Below are positions 1-11,236 of a stretch of 64,000 nt of DNA, piece after piece. Location: assembly GCF_003113265.1 (NCBI RefSeq), contig NZ_PUIV01000007.1:1-64000 (forward strand), written 5' to 3'. The notes below the pieces were generated by a model, which searched no databases, was not told the DNA's origin, and saw nothing but the letters and a program-made list of their open reading frames with translations. Each line of letters starts with the position of its first letter. Positions within the stretch are counted from its first letter, which is position 1. This DNA is from Methylosinus sporium (lineage in GTDB: Bacteria; Pseudomonadota; Alphaproteobacteria; Rhizobiales; Beijerinckiaceae). Made by a program: the position numbers and the translations under genes.

Positions 1-194
1 TTCGTGCTGCCTCCCCGGGGCATGGATTTTCGGAGCCTGCGCTACGCGCAACACGTCTTCGCGTCAAGTCGGGCGCGAGCTGGGGCGGGGCGGTCGCGTT
101 CCGGGGCGCGGCGGCGGGGGCGCTTCTCGCGAGGGGACAGGGCCGCCGACTCGCGGGCCGGCTGCGGTTCCAGGCGCGGCGGCGAAGGCGAAAC

Positions 195-1043
195 TCAGTC
201 GATCAGATAGCGGAAACCGAGCCGCACCTGCTGAATGTCGAGCTTGCGCGAATGGCTGACGCCGAGCGCGTCCTTGCCGGAGATCGTGCCCAGATTGAGA
301 TAGCGATAGCCGATGTCGACCGACCAATGGTCGGTGATGTCATAGGCGAAGCCGCCCATGAAGGCATAGGCGAATTTCAGATAGGTGTTGGAGTAGCTGC
401 GGTCCCAATTGGCCATATAGGTGCCGAGCGTGAAGGGGTCGGTCCAGGTCGTTCCGGCATAGGGAACGAGATTGCCCATGTACCATTGCACCTGGGCCTT
501 CTGGAACAGCACGTCGACGCCAGCGCCGGCGCCGATATAGGGCGTGAGTCCGCCCCATGTGCCGAGATCGACATAGACATTCCCGAGGAAGACCGAGGCG
601 GTTCCGCGGCTCTGCGAATAAGGGAAGCAGTCGGTGTAGACGCCGACGGAGTTGGTGTAGGGTCCGCCGGCCGGCGTGCCCACCGCGCCGGTCTGGCAGG
701 GCGTCGAGACATAGGACGCCCCGGACCGGCTGTAGAGCGGCTGATAATCGGCGGTGAGATCGGTGCGCAGCCAGCTATTGTAGCGATAGCCGAAGCCGAC
801 GCCGGCCGACCAGTTGTTGACGAAATTATTCGCAGTCACGGCGCCGTCGATGTTCAGAACCGGCGAGCGAACCGCGGCGATGTCGCCGCGAAGATACCAG
901 CCGGTCCCGAGCTCGACGGGCTCGTATTCCTGCTCGGGCGGCGCAAAGAAAGGCATGTCCGCCGCGATGGCCGGGCCAAAGGTCGAAAGGCCCAGGACCG
1001 CATAAAAAAGCCTCGCCCCGGCGCAGGAACCGGAAAATCTCAT
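195..1043 (-). CDS. Outer membrane beta-barrel protein (OmpA/Omp25-like porin family)
   Basis: The 282-residue product begins with a Sec signal peptide (hydrophobic run about residues 10-25, likely cleavage after AIA at residue 28). The mature part is rich in Gly, Tyr, Trp and Asn in alternating beta-strand pattern, including repeated Y-R-Y-N and G-F-G-Y-R-Y type strands, and it closes with a strand ending VRLGFRYLID. This is the layout of the 8-stranded surface proteins of alphaproteobacteria. It should sit in the outer membrane, either structural or as an adhesin; no ligand can be named. It is monocistronic, and a CtrA-type site lies about 80-90 bases before the ATG. The last residue is not the usual Phe/Tyr, which is slightly odd for BAM substrates. 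The first 194 bases of the window, downstream of this gene, hold nothing I can support. Confidence 0.8.
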   Translation of the reverse strand: MRFSGSCAGARLFYAVLGLSTFGPAIAADMPFFAPPEQEYEPVELGTGWYLRGDIAAVRSPVLNIDGAVTANNFVNNWSAGVGFGYRYNSWLRTDLTADYQPLYSRSGASYVSTPCQTGAVGTPAGGPYTNSVGVYTDCFPYSQSRGTASVFLGNVYVDLGTWGGLTPYIGAGAGVDVLFQKAQVQWYMGNLVPYAGTTWTDPFTLGTYMANWDRSYSNTYLKFAYAFMGGFAYDITDHWSVDIGYRYLNLGTISGKDALGVSHSRKLDIQQVRLGFRYLID

Positions 1044-1121
1044 TGGTTCATCCTCGCTTCGCGCCGGACGGCCTCGAGCGGGCCGCGACGCGGGTGATGA
1101 CCAATGCGTAAGTGATTATGC

Positions 1122-1136
1122 TTAATGCTTGCTTAA
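1122..1136. promoter_or_regulatory. CtrA-type full site TTAA-N7-TTAA upstream of the outer membrane protein gene
   Basis: The bases read TTAATGCTTGCTTAA, a perfect TTAA-N7-TTAA. This is the consensus of the alphaproteobacterial cell-cycle regulator CtrA. It lies 79-93 bases upstream of the ATG at 1043 within an AT-rich patch (1109-1138) in otherwise GC-rich DNA, and between a terminator hairpin and the gene, as expected for a promoter. Binding by CtrA is inferred. Confidence 0.55.
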
Positions 1137-1139
1137 TGG

Positions 1140-1165
1140 GCCCCGCCGCGGCTCGGCGGCGGGGC
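1140..1165 (-). terminator. Hairpin downstream of the membrane protein gene
   Basis: A perfect 10-bp stem (GCCCCGCCGC paired with GCGGCGGGGC) with a 6-base loop starts 9 bases after the stop codon of the gene at 1175-1723. No long T-run follows on the minus strand, so termination strength is uncertain. Confidence 0.55.
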
Positions 1166-1174
1166 GCAGGGCCG

Positions 1175-1723
1175 TCAGAGCAGGTTGAAGACGCGGACCA
1201 GCAGCGGCGACAGGATCAGCAGCATGAAGCCGATGTAGATCGCCCCTAGCGCGAAGGCAGGGATGAAGCGCATTCCGGCGTGACGGTATATCCACAGGAA
1301 CACGGTGAACTTCCACAGCACCAGCGGAAACAGCACGAAGCCGACGAGCTTCATGGCGGGCATCGGCGGCGGAAATATCTGCGCGACCATCAATGACAGA
1401 ACCATCGAGACGAAGCCGATGACCGCGCCCGTGGAGGCGAGGGAGATCAGCGTCTGCTGCAAGCGCTCGCGGGTTCCCGTCAGGACCAGCGCTCCGAAGG
1501 TCAGCGCGGCCAGCAGAGCGGCGCTCGCCACGCCGTAGGAGATGGAGGGAAGAATGTCGGCGCTCACCAATTGGCCGCCCGCCTCGGTGAGAAAATAGGC
1601 GGCGAGGCTGATCCACAGCGCCTGCCGGCTATCGGGCATAGAGGCCGGGCCGGCCTCGAGCTTGATGAGGTCGAGGAGCGCCTTGGGCGTCGGCGGCAGG
1701 CTTATGGACGACGAGAACGACAT
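1175..1723 (-). CDS. Small polytopic membrane protein of unknown function
   Basis: I do not recognise the family. The 182-residue product has a short cytoplasm-like N-terminus containing a PPTPKALLDLIKLEAG stretch, then about five hydrophobic segments (roughly residues 35-50, 60-80, 90-115, 120-145 and 152-178). This resembles Yip1-like or other small integral inner membrane proteins, but no signature residue is visible. The ATG at 1723 (MSFSSS) was preferred over an in-frame start 22 codons upstream because the extra residues are not conserved-looking. It stands alone between the outer membrane protein gene and the glycosyltransferase operon. Confidence 0.65.
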   Translation of the reverse strand: MSFSSSISLPPTPKALLDLIKLEAGPASMPDSRQALWISLAAYFLTEAGGQLVSADILPSISYGVASAALLAALTFGALVLTGTRERLQQTLISLASTGAVIGFVSMVLSLMVAQIFPPPMPAMKLVGFVLFPLVLWKFTVFLWIYRHAGMRFIPAFALGAIYIGFMLLILSPLLVRVFNLL

Positions 1724-1898
1724 ATGACGGCCTATGGGGTTCGAGCCTTTTGTCGCGGAAGTCGCGACTTGCGCTCCCGCTGCGAACAAAAGCGGCGAAG
1801 CCTGCGGTTCGAGTGAGCCGCAGGCGCCGCCGCCGCAATTCGTTCTCTATCATGCTTTCGGGCGTGGCGGAACAATGGCCCCAAATCCGCTTCGCCGC

Positions 1899-3307
1899 TC
1901 ACGGCAGCTCGGCGTTCCAATCCTCGGTCGCGATGACCTGCGCGACGCGATGCGCGGCCTCGGCCCAGGAGACGCGGCTGACGGCGGACGGATCGGCCTC
2001 GGCGCGCCCGTCCAGAAACGCGCCGATGCGTTCGGCGAGCGCGGCCGGGTCGTTGACGTGGAAATAGAGGGCGCCGGCGCCGCCGACCTCGCGGAACACG
2101 GGAATGTCGCTGCAGATCACCGGGCGGCCGCGGCGCGCCGCCTCGGCGATCGGCAGGCCGAACCCTTCCGCATAGGAGGGGACGAGCGCCGCCGCGCTGC
2201 TGTCGTAGAGAAAGGCGAGCTCGGCGTCGCCGATATCGTCGAACCAGAAGAGCCGCCGCCCGAATTCTCCATGGCCGCGGATTTCGGTGCTGAGCGCCTC
2301 CTCGAACCAGCCCCGCCGCCCGACGAAAACGAGCCGAATGTCGCGGCCCTCGCGCCAGAGCGCCTCGAAAGCCGCCAGCGCGACGCGATGCCCCTTGCGC
2401 GGCTCCACAGTGCCGACGCAAAGAAACATGGCGCCGCCCGCTGCGGCGGCGGCGATCTGCGGCCGCGGCGCGGCCGGCGCGCCATCGGCGATGTCCGAGC
2501 CGCAATGGAACCAGCCGATCGAAAGATTTGGGCGATGCGGCAGGCCCGTTTCTTTCACGAAATCCGCGAGCTCTTCGGCGACCGTGCGCGAAATGGCGAG
2601 AAAGGCGTCGCTCTCGACGAGCGCGCGGCGCAGCCAGGCCGCATAGCGCGGCGGCGTCACCTCATGGCAGGCGTGCGGATAGAGCACGGGGATGAGATCG
2701 AAAATGCAGGTGACGATCGCGCCGCCGCCGTCGCGAATAGTCGCGAAGACCGGCTGAAACTCCTCGAAGGCGTTCCAGCTGTCCGAGAGCATGAAGAAGC
2801 GATCGCCGGGCTCTATCTCTATTTCTCGATCCGCTCCCGCCGTCCCTCCGACGAGCGCGGCGACGAAGGCCTCGCAGGTGAAGAGCCGTCCGCCCTCGCA
2901 GCGCACGGCGATCACCGGAATGGGAAGCTCGCTGTCGCGATAGAGCGCCTGCGTGATCTTCTTGACGACGCGCTGAATGCCGGTGCCGGCGTCGCGCCGC
3001 GCTGTGGCCGTCACATCGACGAGCAGGCGTTTCGGCTTGCGCGTCTCTCGCGTCGCGGGCGGCTCGACGAGGCCGGCCTCGATCGCCGGAGCGGCGCGCT
3101 CGCGCGAGACGCGCCGCAGCAGCGGCGTGACGGCGTCGACCAACGCCGCCTCCAAGCGGCGAAGCGGGCGGAAGATCAGCCATGCGGCCGAATAGACGTT
3201 TTTTTCGCGCTCATGGACGAGATGGAGAAGCTCGGCCCTCAGAAAGTCGAGCTGATATTCGAGCAGGCGATTGCGCTCCTCGAGACGTCGCTCGCGCTCG
3301 CTTTTCG

Positions 3308-3311
<4 letters not shown>
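1899..3311 (-). CDS. Glycosyltransferase family 4 (GT-B fold) protein
   Basis: The 470-residue protein is a retaining GT-B glycosyltransferase. The N-terminus (residues 1-40) is a charged, probably coiled-coil stretch. The C-terminal half carries the GT4 hallmarks: a phosphate-binding G-T-V-E-P-R-K-G-H segment and the E-x7-E motif in EGFGLPIAEAARRG (first Glu near residue 382), followed by PVICSDIPVFREVGG. It should move a nucleotide-activated sugar to a lipid-linked glycan in the cytoplasm. Its ATG overlaps the TGA of rmd (ATGA at 3308-3311), so it is the third gene of a gmd-rmd-GT operon. GDP-D-rhamnose, the product of the other two enzymes, is therefore the likely donor. The start at 3311 follows from that coupling. 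Confidence 0.88.
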
Positions 3312-6833
<3,522 letters not shown>

Positions 6834-6847
6834 GCGCGCGGAATCGT

Positions 6848-7033
6848 CGTGCGCGCTCCCTTCTCCCGCTTATGGGAGAAGGTGGCCCGACGCAGTCGGG
6901 TCGGATGAGGGTCGCCGAGGTTTTCCGCATGCGAGCCGAGTTGGTCCCAAAGAATGCTGTGGCCGCGAGGACCCTCATCCGACCTCGCTTCGCGAGGCCA
7001 CCTTCTCCCACAAGTGGGAGAAGGAAGCGCGAA
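6848..7033. repeat. Nested palindromic repeat (REP/BIME-like pair of inverted units)
   Basis: Two related units face each other. Each contains a hairpin of the form CCTTCTCCC-loop-GGGAGAAGG (6859-6882 and 7001-7024) and a GGATGAGGGTC/GACCCTCATCC-type tail. Smaller internal stems are CCCGAC-GCA-GTCGGG (6886-6900) and CCTCGC-TTC-GCGAGG (near 6983-6997). The units are inverted copies around a unique centre. Such elements are dispersed in intergenic DNA of alphaproteobacteria; a half copy recurs at 7950-7973. It separates proA from nadD. Confidence 0.8.
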
Positions 7034-7050
7034 CTTTCGAAGATCGCGCG

Positions 7051-7686
7051 ATGATCCGCCTGCCGCCACACGCGCCGGGGATGCGCATCGGCCTCTTCGG
7101 CGGCTCTTTCGATCCGCCGCATGAAGGCCACGCCCATGTCTCGCAGGTGGCGTTGCAGAGGCTGGCGCTCGATCGCCTCTGGTGGCTGGTGACGCCCGGC
7201 AATCCGCTGAAGGAGACCGCCGGCCTGCCGTCTCTGGCGCAGCGCATCGCCGCGGCGCAGAAAATCGCCCGCGATCCGCGCATAGTCGTCACGGGGCTCG
7301 AGGCGGAGATCGGCGCGCGCTATACGGCGGACACGCTGCGTTTTCTGCATCGGCGTTGTCCGGGCGCGCGCTTCGTCTGGATCATGGGCGCGGATAATCT
7401 GCTGCAATTCCATCGCTGGCGCGATTGGCAGGAGATCGCGCACACGACGCCGATCGCCATCGTCGATCGGCCCGGAGCGACATTTCGCGCCGCGTCGGCC
7501 AAAGCGGCGCAACGCTTTGCGTCCGCGCGCCTGCCGGAGAGCGCGGCGGCGCTGCTCGCCGACATGCCGCCGCCTGCTTTCGTCTATCTCCATGCGCCGC
7601 GCGTCGCGCAGTCTTCGACAGCGCTGCGCAGCGCACGATTATTTGCCGGCGCTGCGGCGCTGCCACCAGAGCAGGGCGGCCCCTAG
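7051..7686 (+). CDS. nadD: Nicotinate-nucleotide adenylyltransferase
   Basis: The enzyme makes nicotinate adenine dinucleotide from nicotinate mononucleotide and ATP in NAD synthesis. From the ATG at 7051 it is 211 residues long. The nucleotidyltransferase signature GSFDPPHEGH is at residues 18-27, followed by the W-x-M-G-A-D-N block and the C-terminal S-S-T-A-L-R-S (family ISSTxIR). A second possible start is the ATG at 7081 (MRIGLFGGSF), which would give a more typical short N-terminus. It follows proA, the usual order in the group. The last 48 bases overlap the antisense 3' end of a small membrane protein gene. Confidence 0.93.
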   Translation: MIRLPPHAPGMRIGLFGGSFDPPHEGHAHVSQVALQRLALDRLWWLVTPGNPLKETAGLPSLAQRIAAAQKIARDPRIVVTGLEAEIGARYTADTLRFLHRRCPGARFVWIMGADNLLQFHRWRDWQEIAHTTPIAIVDRPGATFRAASAKAAQRFASARLPESAAALLADMPPPAFVYLHAPRVAQSSTALRSARLFAGAAALPPEQGGP

Positions 7687-7902
7687 GCCGATCATCGGCA
7701 CGACGACCAGCACATAGGTCCAGATCGTGCCTTCGTCATAAGGGTGATTGTCGTAATAGCCGAACTCGACCGCCTGCCGATACGGGTTGCGGAAGAAGAA
7801 GGTGACGAACACCCACAATGCGAGAATGACCGCCGTGAAGAACATCAGCTGGCGGCTGGCCAGCAGACGCGGAATGCGGTCCTTCGGGGGTTCTTCGGAC
7901 AT
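7639..7902 (-). CDS. Small two-helix membrane protein, unknown function
   Basis: The 87-residue product has a charged N-terminus (MSEEPPKDRIPRLL), a first transmembrane helix (about residues 15-33), a polar loop with an RNPYRQAVEFGYYDNHPYDEG stretch interrupted by many Tyr, and a second helix (about 58-78) ending in WWQRRSAGK. A GAGGAG Shine-Dalgarno lies 8 bases before the ATG at 7902, which decides the start. The 3' end overlaps the end of nadD by 48 bases on the opposite strand. I know no function. Confidence 0.65.
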   Translation of the reverse strand: MSEEPPKDRIPRLLASRQLMFFTAVILALWVFVTFFFRNPYRQAVEFGYYDNHPYDEGTIWTYVLVVVPMIGLGAALLWWQRRSAGK

Positions 7903-7949
7903 AGGCGGCGCTCCTCGGTTATTATTGTTCGGCATTCGTCGTGCGCGCA

Positions 7950-7973
7950 CCTTCTCCCACGAGTGGGAGAAGG
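7950..7973. repeat. Single REP-like hairpin CCTTCTCCCA...TGGGAGAAGG
   Basis: A 10-bp perfect stem with loop CGAG, the same core as the two units between proA and nadD. It lies between the start of the small membrane protein gene and the end of rimO, and may also serve as a terminator for rimO. Confidence 0.7.
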
Positions 7974-8003
7974 AACGCAGCGGCGAGACCACGCCCTCTT
8001 ATA

Positions 8004-9362
8004 TCACACCGCCGCGCCATAGAGATCATAGGCGTCGGCGCGGTCGATCTTCACCGTCACAATGTCGCCGGCGCGCAGCGGGCGGCGCGAGGAGATGTGC
8101 ACCGTTCCGTCGATCTGCGGGGCGTCCGTCTTGCTGCGTCCACGCGCGAGGCCGGTCGCGCCGCCGCCCGGCTCGTCCACCAGAACTTGCAGGCGCTTGC
8201 CGATCTTGCGCTTCAGCAGGCGGGCGCTCACCTTCTGCTGGCGCTCCATGAAGCGCTTCCAGCGCTGGTCCTTCACCTCGGGCGGGATGGCGTCGAGCGG
8301 CAGATCATTGGCCGGGGCGCCGGCCACGGGCTCGTAGCGGAAGGCGCCGGCGCGGTCGATCTCCGCCTCCTCCAGCCAATCGAGCAGATAGGCGAAATCC
8401 TCCTCCGTCTCGCCGGGGAAGCCGACGATGAAAGTGGAGCGCAGCGCGAGATCGGGGCAGATGCGCCGCCACGCCTTTATCCGCTCCAGCGTCTTCTCCT
8501 CATTGGCGGGACGCTTCATCGCCTTCAGCACGGAAGGGGCGGCGTGCTGAAAAGGAATGTCGAGATAGGGCAGGATATTGCCCTGCGCCATCAGCTCGAC
8601 GACCTCGTCCACATGCGGATAGGGATAGACATAATGTAGCCGCACCCAGGCCCCGAGCGAGCCCAGCTCGCGTGTGAGATCGAGGAAACGCGCGCGCACG
8701 CTGCGGTCGCCCCATTGGCTTTCGGAGTAGCGCAGATCGCGGCCATAGGCGCTGGTGTCCTGCGAGATGACGAGCAGCTCTTTGACGCCGGCCTTCACCA
8801 GCCGCTCGGCCTCGCGCAGCACCTCGCCGGCCGGTCGCGAGGCCAGCGAGCCGCGCAAATGCGGAATGATGCAGAAGGAGCAGCTATTGTCGCAGCCTTC
8901 CGAGATTTTGAGATAGGCGTAATGGCGCGGCGTGAGCTTGACGCCCTGCTCGGGCACGAGATCGAGAAACGGGTCATGGCTCGGCGCGGCGGCGGCGTGG
9001 ACGGCCTCGACCACGCTCTCATAGGCTTGCGGGCCGGTGATCGCCAACACGTCGGGGAATCGCTCGGTGATCGCCTGCGGCTCGGCGCCCATGCAGCCGG
9101 TGACGACGACCTTGCCATTCTCCTTCAGCGCGGCGCCGATCGCCTCCAGCGACTCGGCCTTGGCGCTGTCCAGAAAGCCGCAGGTGTTCACCACTACGAC
9201 ATCGGCCCCCGCATGGGTGCGCGAAAGCTCATAGCCTTCGGCGCGCAGGCGCGTGAGAATGCGCTCGCTGTCGACGAGCGCCTTGGGGCAGCCGAGCGAG
9301 ACGAAGGAGACGCGCGGCGCCTCTTTGGTGGGCGCGGGCGGGTCGGAGGGGACGTTCTGCAT
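8004..9362 (-). CDS. rimO: Ribosomal protein uS12 (Asp) methylthiotransferase RimO
   Basis: A radical SAM enzyme that methylthiolates the conserved aspartate of ribosomal protein S12. The 452-residue form starting at ATG 9362 has the three N-terminal UPF0004 cysteines (about C25, C61, C90) for the auxiliary cluster, the radical-SAM CxxxCxxC at C157, C161, C164 in [10 protein letters not shown], and a C-terminal TRAM domain (about 385-450). The segment [15 protein letters not shown] and [16 protein letters not shown] distinguish RimO from MiaB. A TTG start 12 codons upstream is possible but would lie inside a 26-bp palindrome. Confidence 0.95.
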   Translation of the reverse strand: MQNVPSDPPAPTKEAPRVSFVSLGCPKALVDSERILTRLRAEGYELSRTHAGADVVVVNTCGFLDSAKAESLEAIGAALKENGKVVVTGCMGAEPQAITERFPDVLAITGPQAYESVVEAVHAAAAPSHDPFLDLVPEQGVKLTPRHYAYLKISEGCDNSCSFCIIPHLRGSLASRPAGEVLREAERLVKAGVKELLVISQDTSAYGRDLRYSESQWGDRSVRARFLDLTRELGSLGAWVRLHYVYPYPHVDEVVELMAQGNILPYLDIPFQHAAPSVLKAMKRPANEEKTLERIKAWRRICPDLALRSTFIVGFPGETEEDFAYLLDWLEEAEIDRAGAFRYEPVAGAPANDLPLDAIPPEVKDQRWKRFMERQQKVSARLLKRKIGKRLQVLVDEPGGGATGLARGRSKTDAPQIDGTVHISSRRPLRAGDIVTVKIDRADAYDLYGAAV

Positions 9363-9372
9363 GGCCGCAGGC

Positions 9373-9398
9373 TTGCCATGGCGCGCGCGCCATGGCAA
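9373..9398. promoter_or_regulatory. Perfect 26-bp palindrome in the rimO leader
   Basis: The sequence from TTGCCATGGCGCG to its exact reverse complement is continuous with no spacer. It ends 10 bases before the rimO ATG (9362). As DNA it could bind a dimeric regulator; as RNA it would fold over the ribosome entry region. It contains two CCATGG sites and a central run of alternating GC. Confidence 0.5.
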
Positions 9399-9594
9399 TC
9401 GCGCGCGGATCGAAACGAGAACTCGGCGCAGCTCGCCAAAACGCGAGCCGAGCCGGCGCGAGCCCGGCCAAACTCGAGCTCGGCTTGGGGATTAACGAGT
9501 TTTAAGGTTCGCGCCTCGCCAATCCCTGCTAGGCATGAGGTTCATGCGGCGGCGTCCCCGCCGCCCCCGGTCAAAAGAAAGAGGCTGCACGCCG

Positions 9595-10572
9595 TTGCTC
9601 AGAACCGTCATACTCGGAACCGGATCCTACGCCCCCGCGAAGGTTCTGACCAACGCCGACCTCGAGAAAATGGTCGCGACCAATGGGGCCTGGATCGTCA
9701 GCCGCACCGGGATCGAGGAGCGCCGCATCGCCGCGCCGGGCGAATCCACCTCCGATATGGCCGCCGCAGCAGCGAAAAACGCGCTGGAGCTGGCCGGCGT
9801 CGATCCGCGCGAGCTGGATCTCATCATCGTCGCCACTGTGACCGGCGACGCTCAGACGCCCGCCTGCGCCGCCTTTCTGCAGGCCAAGATCGGGGCGGAG
9901 AACGCTTTCGCCTTCGACGTCTCGGCCGCCTGCGCCGGCTCGCTCTATGCGCTCTCCATCGCCGATCAGTTCATCAAGACCGGCAAGGTCCGCCGCGCGC
10001 TGGTCGTCGGGGCGGAGACGCTGAGTCGCGTCGTCGATTGGACCAATCGCGAGACCTGCGTGCTGTTCGGCGACGCCGCCGGCGCCATGGTGCTGGGTCC
10101 GGGCGAGGAGGAGGGCCGCGGCCTGCTCTCCACCAGCCTGCGCACCGATGGGACATTGACCACCATTCTCGGCATTCCGCGCGCCTATGATCCGCGCCAG
10201 GACGGGCCGACGCCCGGCGAGGCGCATAAGATCAAAATGCGCGGCCGCGAGGTCTATAAGGTCGCGCTGCGCCTATTGCCGGAGATCGTCACCGAGGCGC
10301 TGGCCATGGCCGGCCTCGAGGCGAAGGATGTCGATCATGTCATCGCGCATCAGGCCAACGCCCGCATCATCGAGGCGTCGCTGGCGCAGCTCGGCGTGCC
10401 GCTCGAGAAATGCTGGATGAATATTTCCCGCTTCGGCAACACGTCGAGCGCTTCCATGCCGATCACGCTGGACGAGGCCAATCGCGCCGGCCGGCTGAAG
10501 AAAGGCGATGTGATCGCCATGATGGCGATCGGCGCCGGAATGACCTGGGGCGGCGCGGTGCTGCGCTGGTGA
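9595..10572 (+). CDS. fabH: Beta-ketoacyl-ACP synthase III
   Basis: The enzyme condenses acetyl-CoA with malonyl-ACP to start fatty acid synthesis. The Cys-His-Asn triad is visible: C113 in SAACAGSLYAL, H252 in AHQANARI and N282 in FGNTSSAS; the ACP-docking Arg-rich helix is also in place. The TTG at 9595 (MLRTVILGTG) was chosen because AAAGAGG sits about 9 bases upstream and the 325-residue length fits the family; an ATG at 9535 would add 20 basic residues. It lacks the usual plsX/rpmF neighbours, so it may be a second FabH or be moved. Confidence 0.92.
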   Translation: MLRTVILGTGSYAPAKVLTNADLEKMVATNGAWIVSRTGIEERRIAAPGESTSDMAAAAAKNALELAGVDPRELDLIIVATVTGDAQTPACAAFLQAKIGAENAFAFDVSAACAGSLYALSIADQFIKTGKVRRALVVGAETLSRVVDWTNRETCVLFGDAAGAMVLGPGEEEGRGLLSTSLRTDGTLTTILGIPRAYDPRQDGPTPGEAHKIKMRGREVYKVALRLLPEIVTEALAMAGLEAKDVDHVIAHQANARIIEASLAQLGVPLEKCWMNISRFGNTSSASMPITLDEANRAGRLKKGDVIAMMAIGAGMTWGGAVLRW

Positions 10573-10579
10573 TGCGCTT

Positions 10580-11236
10580 TCAGTAGAGTCCGGGGATGAG
10601 CCGCGCCGTGCGCGCCCGATAGGCGTCATAGGCGGCGCCGAAATGCGAGGCGAGCAGCGCTTCCTCGGATTTCATGCGCGCGACGAGCGGCGGAATCGTC
10701 GCCGCGGCGAGCGCGAGGCCGATGAGCGAGCGAAAGGCCAGAGCCCAGCCGACGAGGCCGACGAGAAGGCCGAGATAGCTCGGATTGCGGATGCGGGCGT
10801 AGAGCCCCGTGGTGACGAGCTCATGACCCGGCTGAATGGCGACGAGGCCGCTGAAGCGTCGTCCGAGCACGAAGACCGGCCACAGCCGCAACACGCCGCC
10901 GATGGCGGCGAGAATGACGCCGATCCAGCGCAGCGTCTCGCCGCCGATCGTCAGAATATCGCGGCGATCCGTATAGGCGGGCAGAAAAGCGTCGAGTAGG
11001 CCGATGACGGCGAAGGCGGCGATGACCCAGCGATTGCCGCGATCCTCGCGCACGCCGGCGCCGAGATGGCCTTGCGAAAAAGCGGCGGCGACGGCGAGCG
11101 CCAGAGTGACGAGCGCCAGCGCCGCGAGCGGCGGCTTTTCGAGAAAGGCCGATACGCCGCCCGCGCCCAGCGCCGTGAGCCCGAGATAGGCGAGAGTGAA
11201 GACAATGGCGAGCGCGCCTGTCGCGAGCCTCTTCAT
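10580..11236 (-). CDS. Isoprenylcysteine carboxyl methyltransferase (ICMT/PEMT) family membrane protein
   Basis: The 218-residue polytopic protein has about five transmembrane segments. The C-terminal catalytic-type region reads TTGLYARIRNPSYLG followed by a helix and the E-E-x2-L-x3-F-G-x2-Y-x2-Y block (SEEALLASHFGAAYDAY), which is the SAM-binding part of the ICMT/phospholipid methyltransferase fold. The substrate is unknown; bacterial members methylate lipids or other small hydrophobic molecules. A GGAGGA precedes the ATG at 11236, which overlaps the stop of the flavoprotein gene (ATGA, 11233-11236). The two are therefore one operon. Confidence 0.82.
   Translation of the reverse strand: MKRLATGALAIVFTLAYLGLTALGAGGVSAFLEKPPLAALALVTLALAVAAAFSQGHLGAGVREDRGNRWVIAAFAVIGLLDAFLPAYTDRRDILTIGGETLRWIGVILAAIGGVLRLWPVFVLGRRFSGLVAIQPGHELVTTGLYARIRNPSYLGLLVGLVGWALAFRSLIGLALAAATIPPLVARMKSEEALLASHFGAAYDAYRARTARLIPGLY

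Noticed and set aside
1-194. Gene at the left edge
   Set aside because: The GC-rich frames here look random and no partial domain is visible on either strand.
1801-1824. CCTGCGG...CCGCAGG hairpin as terminator of the polysaccharide operon
   Set aside because: The stem is only 7 bp with a 10-base loop and no T-run; too weak to call.
9492-9505. TTAA-N6-TTAA in the fabH leader as a CtrA site
   Set aside because: The spacer is six, not seven, bases. The consensus requires seven, so I do not call it.
8715-10190. Plus-strand frame crossing rimO and fabH
   Set aside because: It spans two genes of different frames and has no protein-like character.
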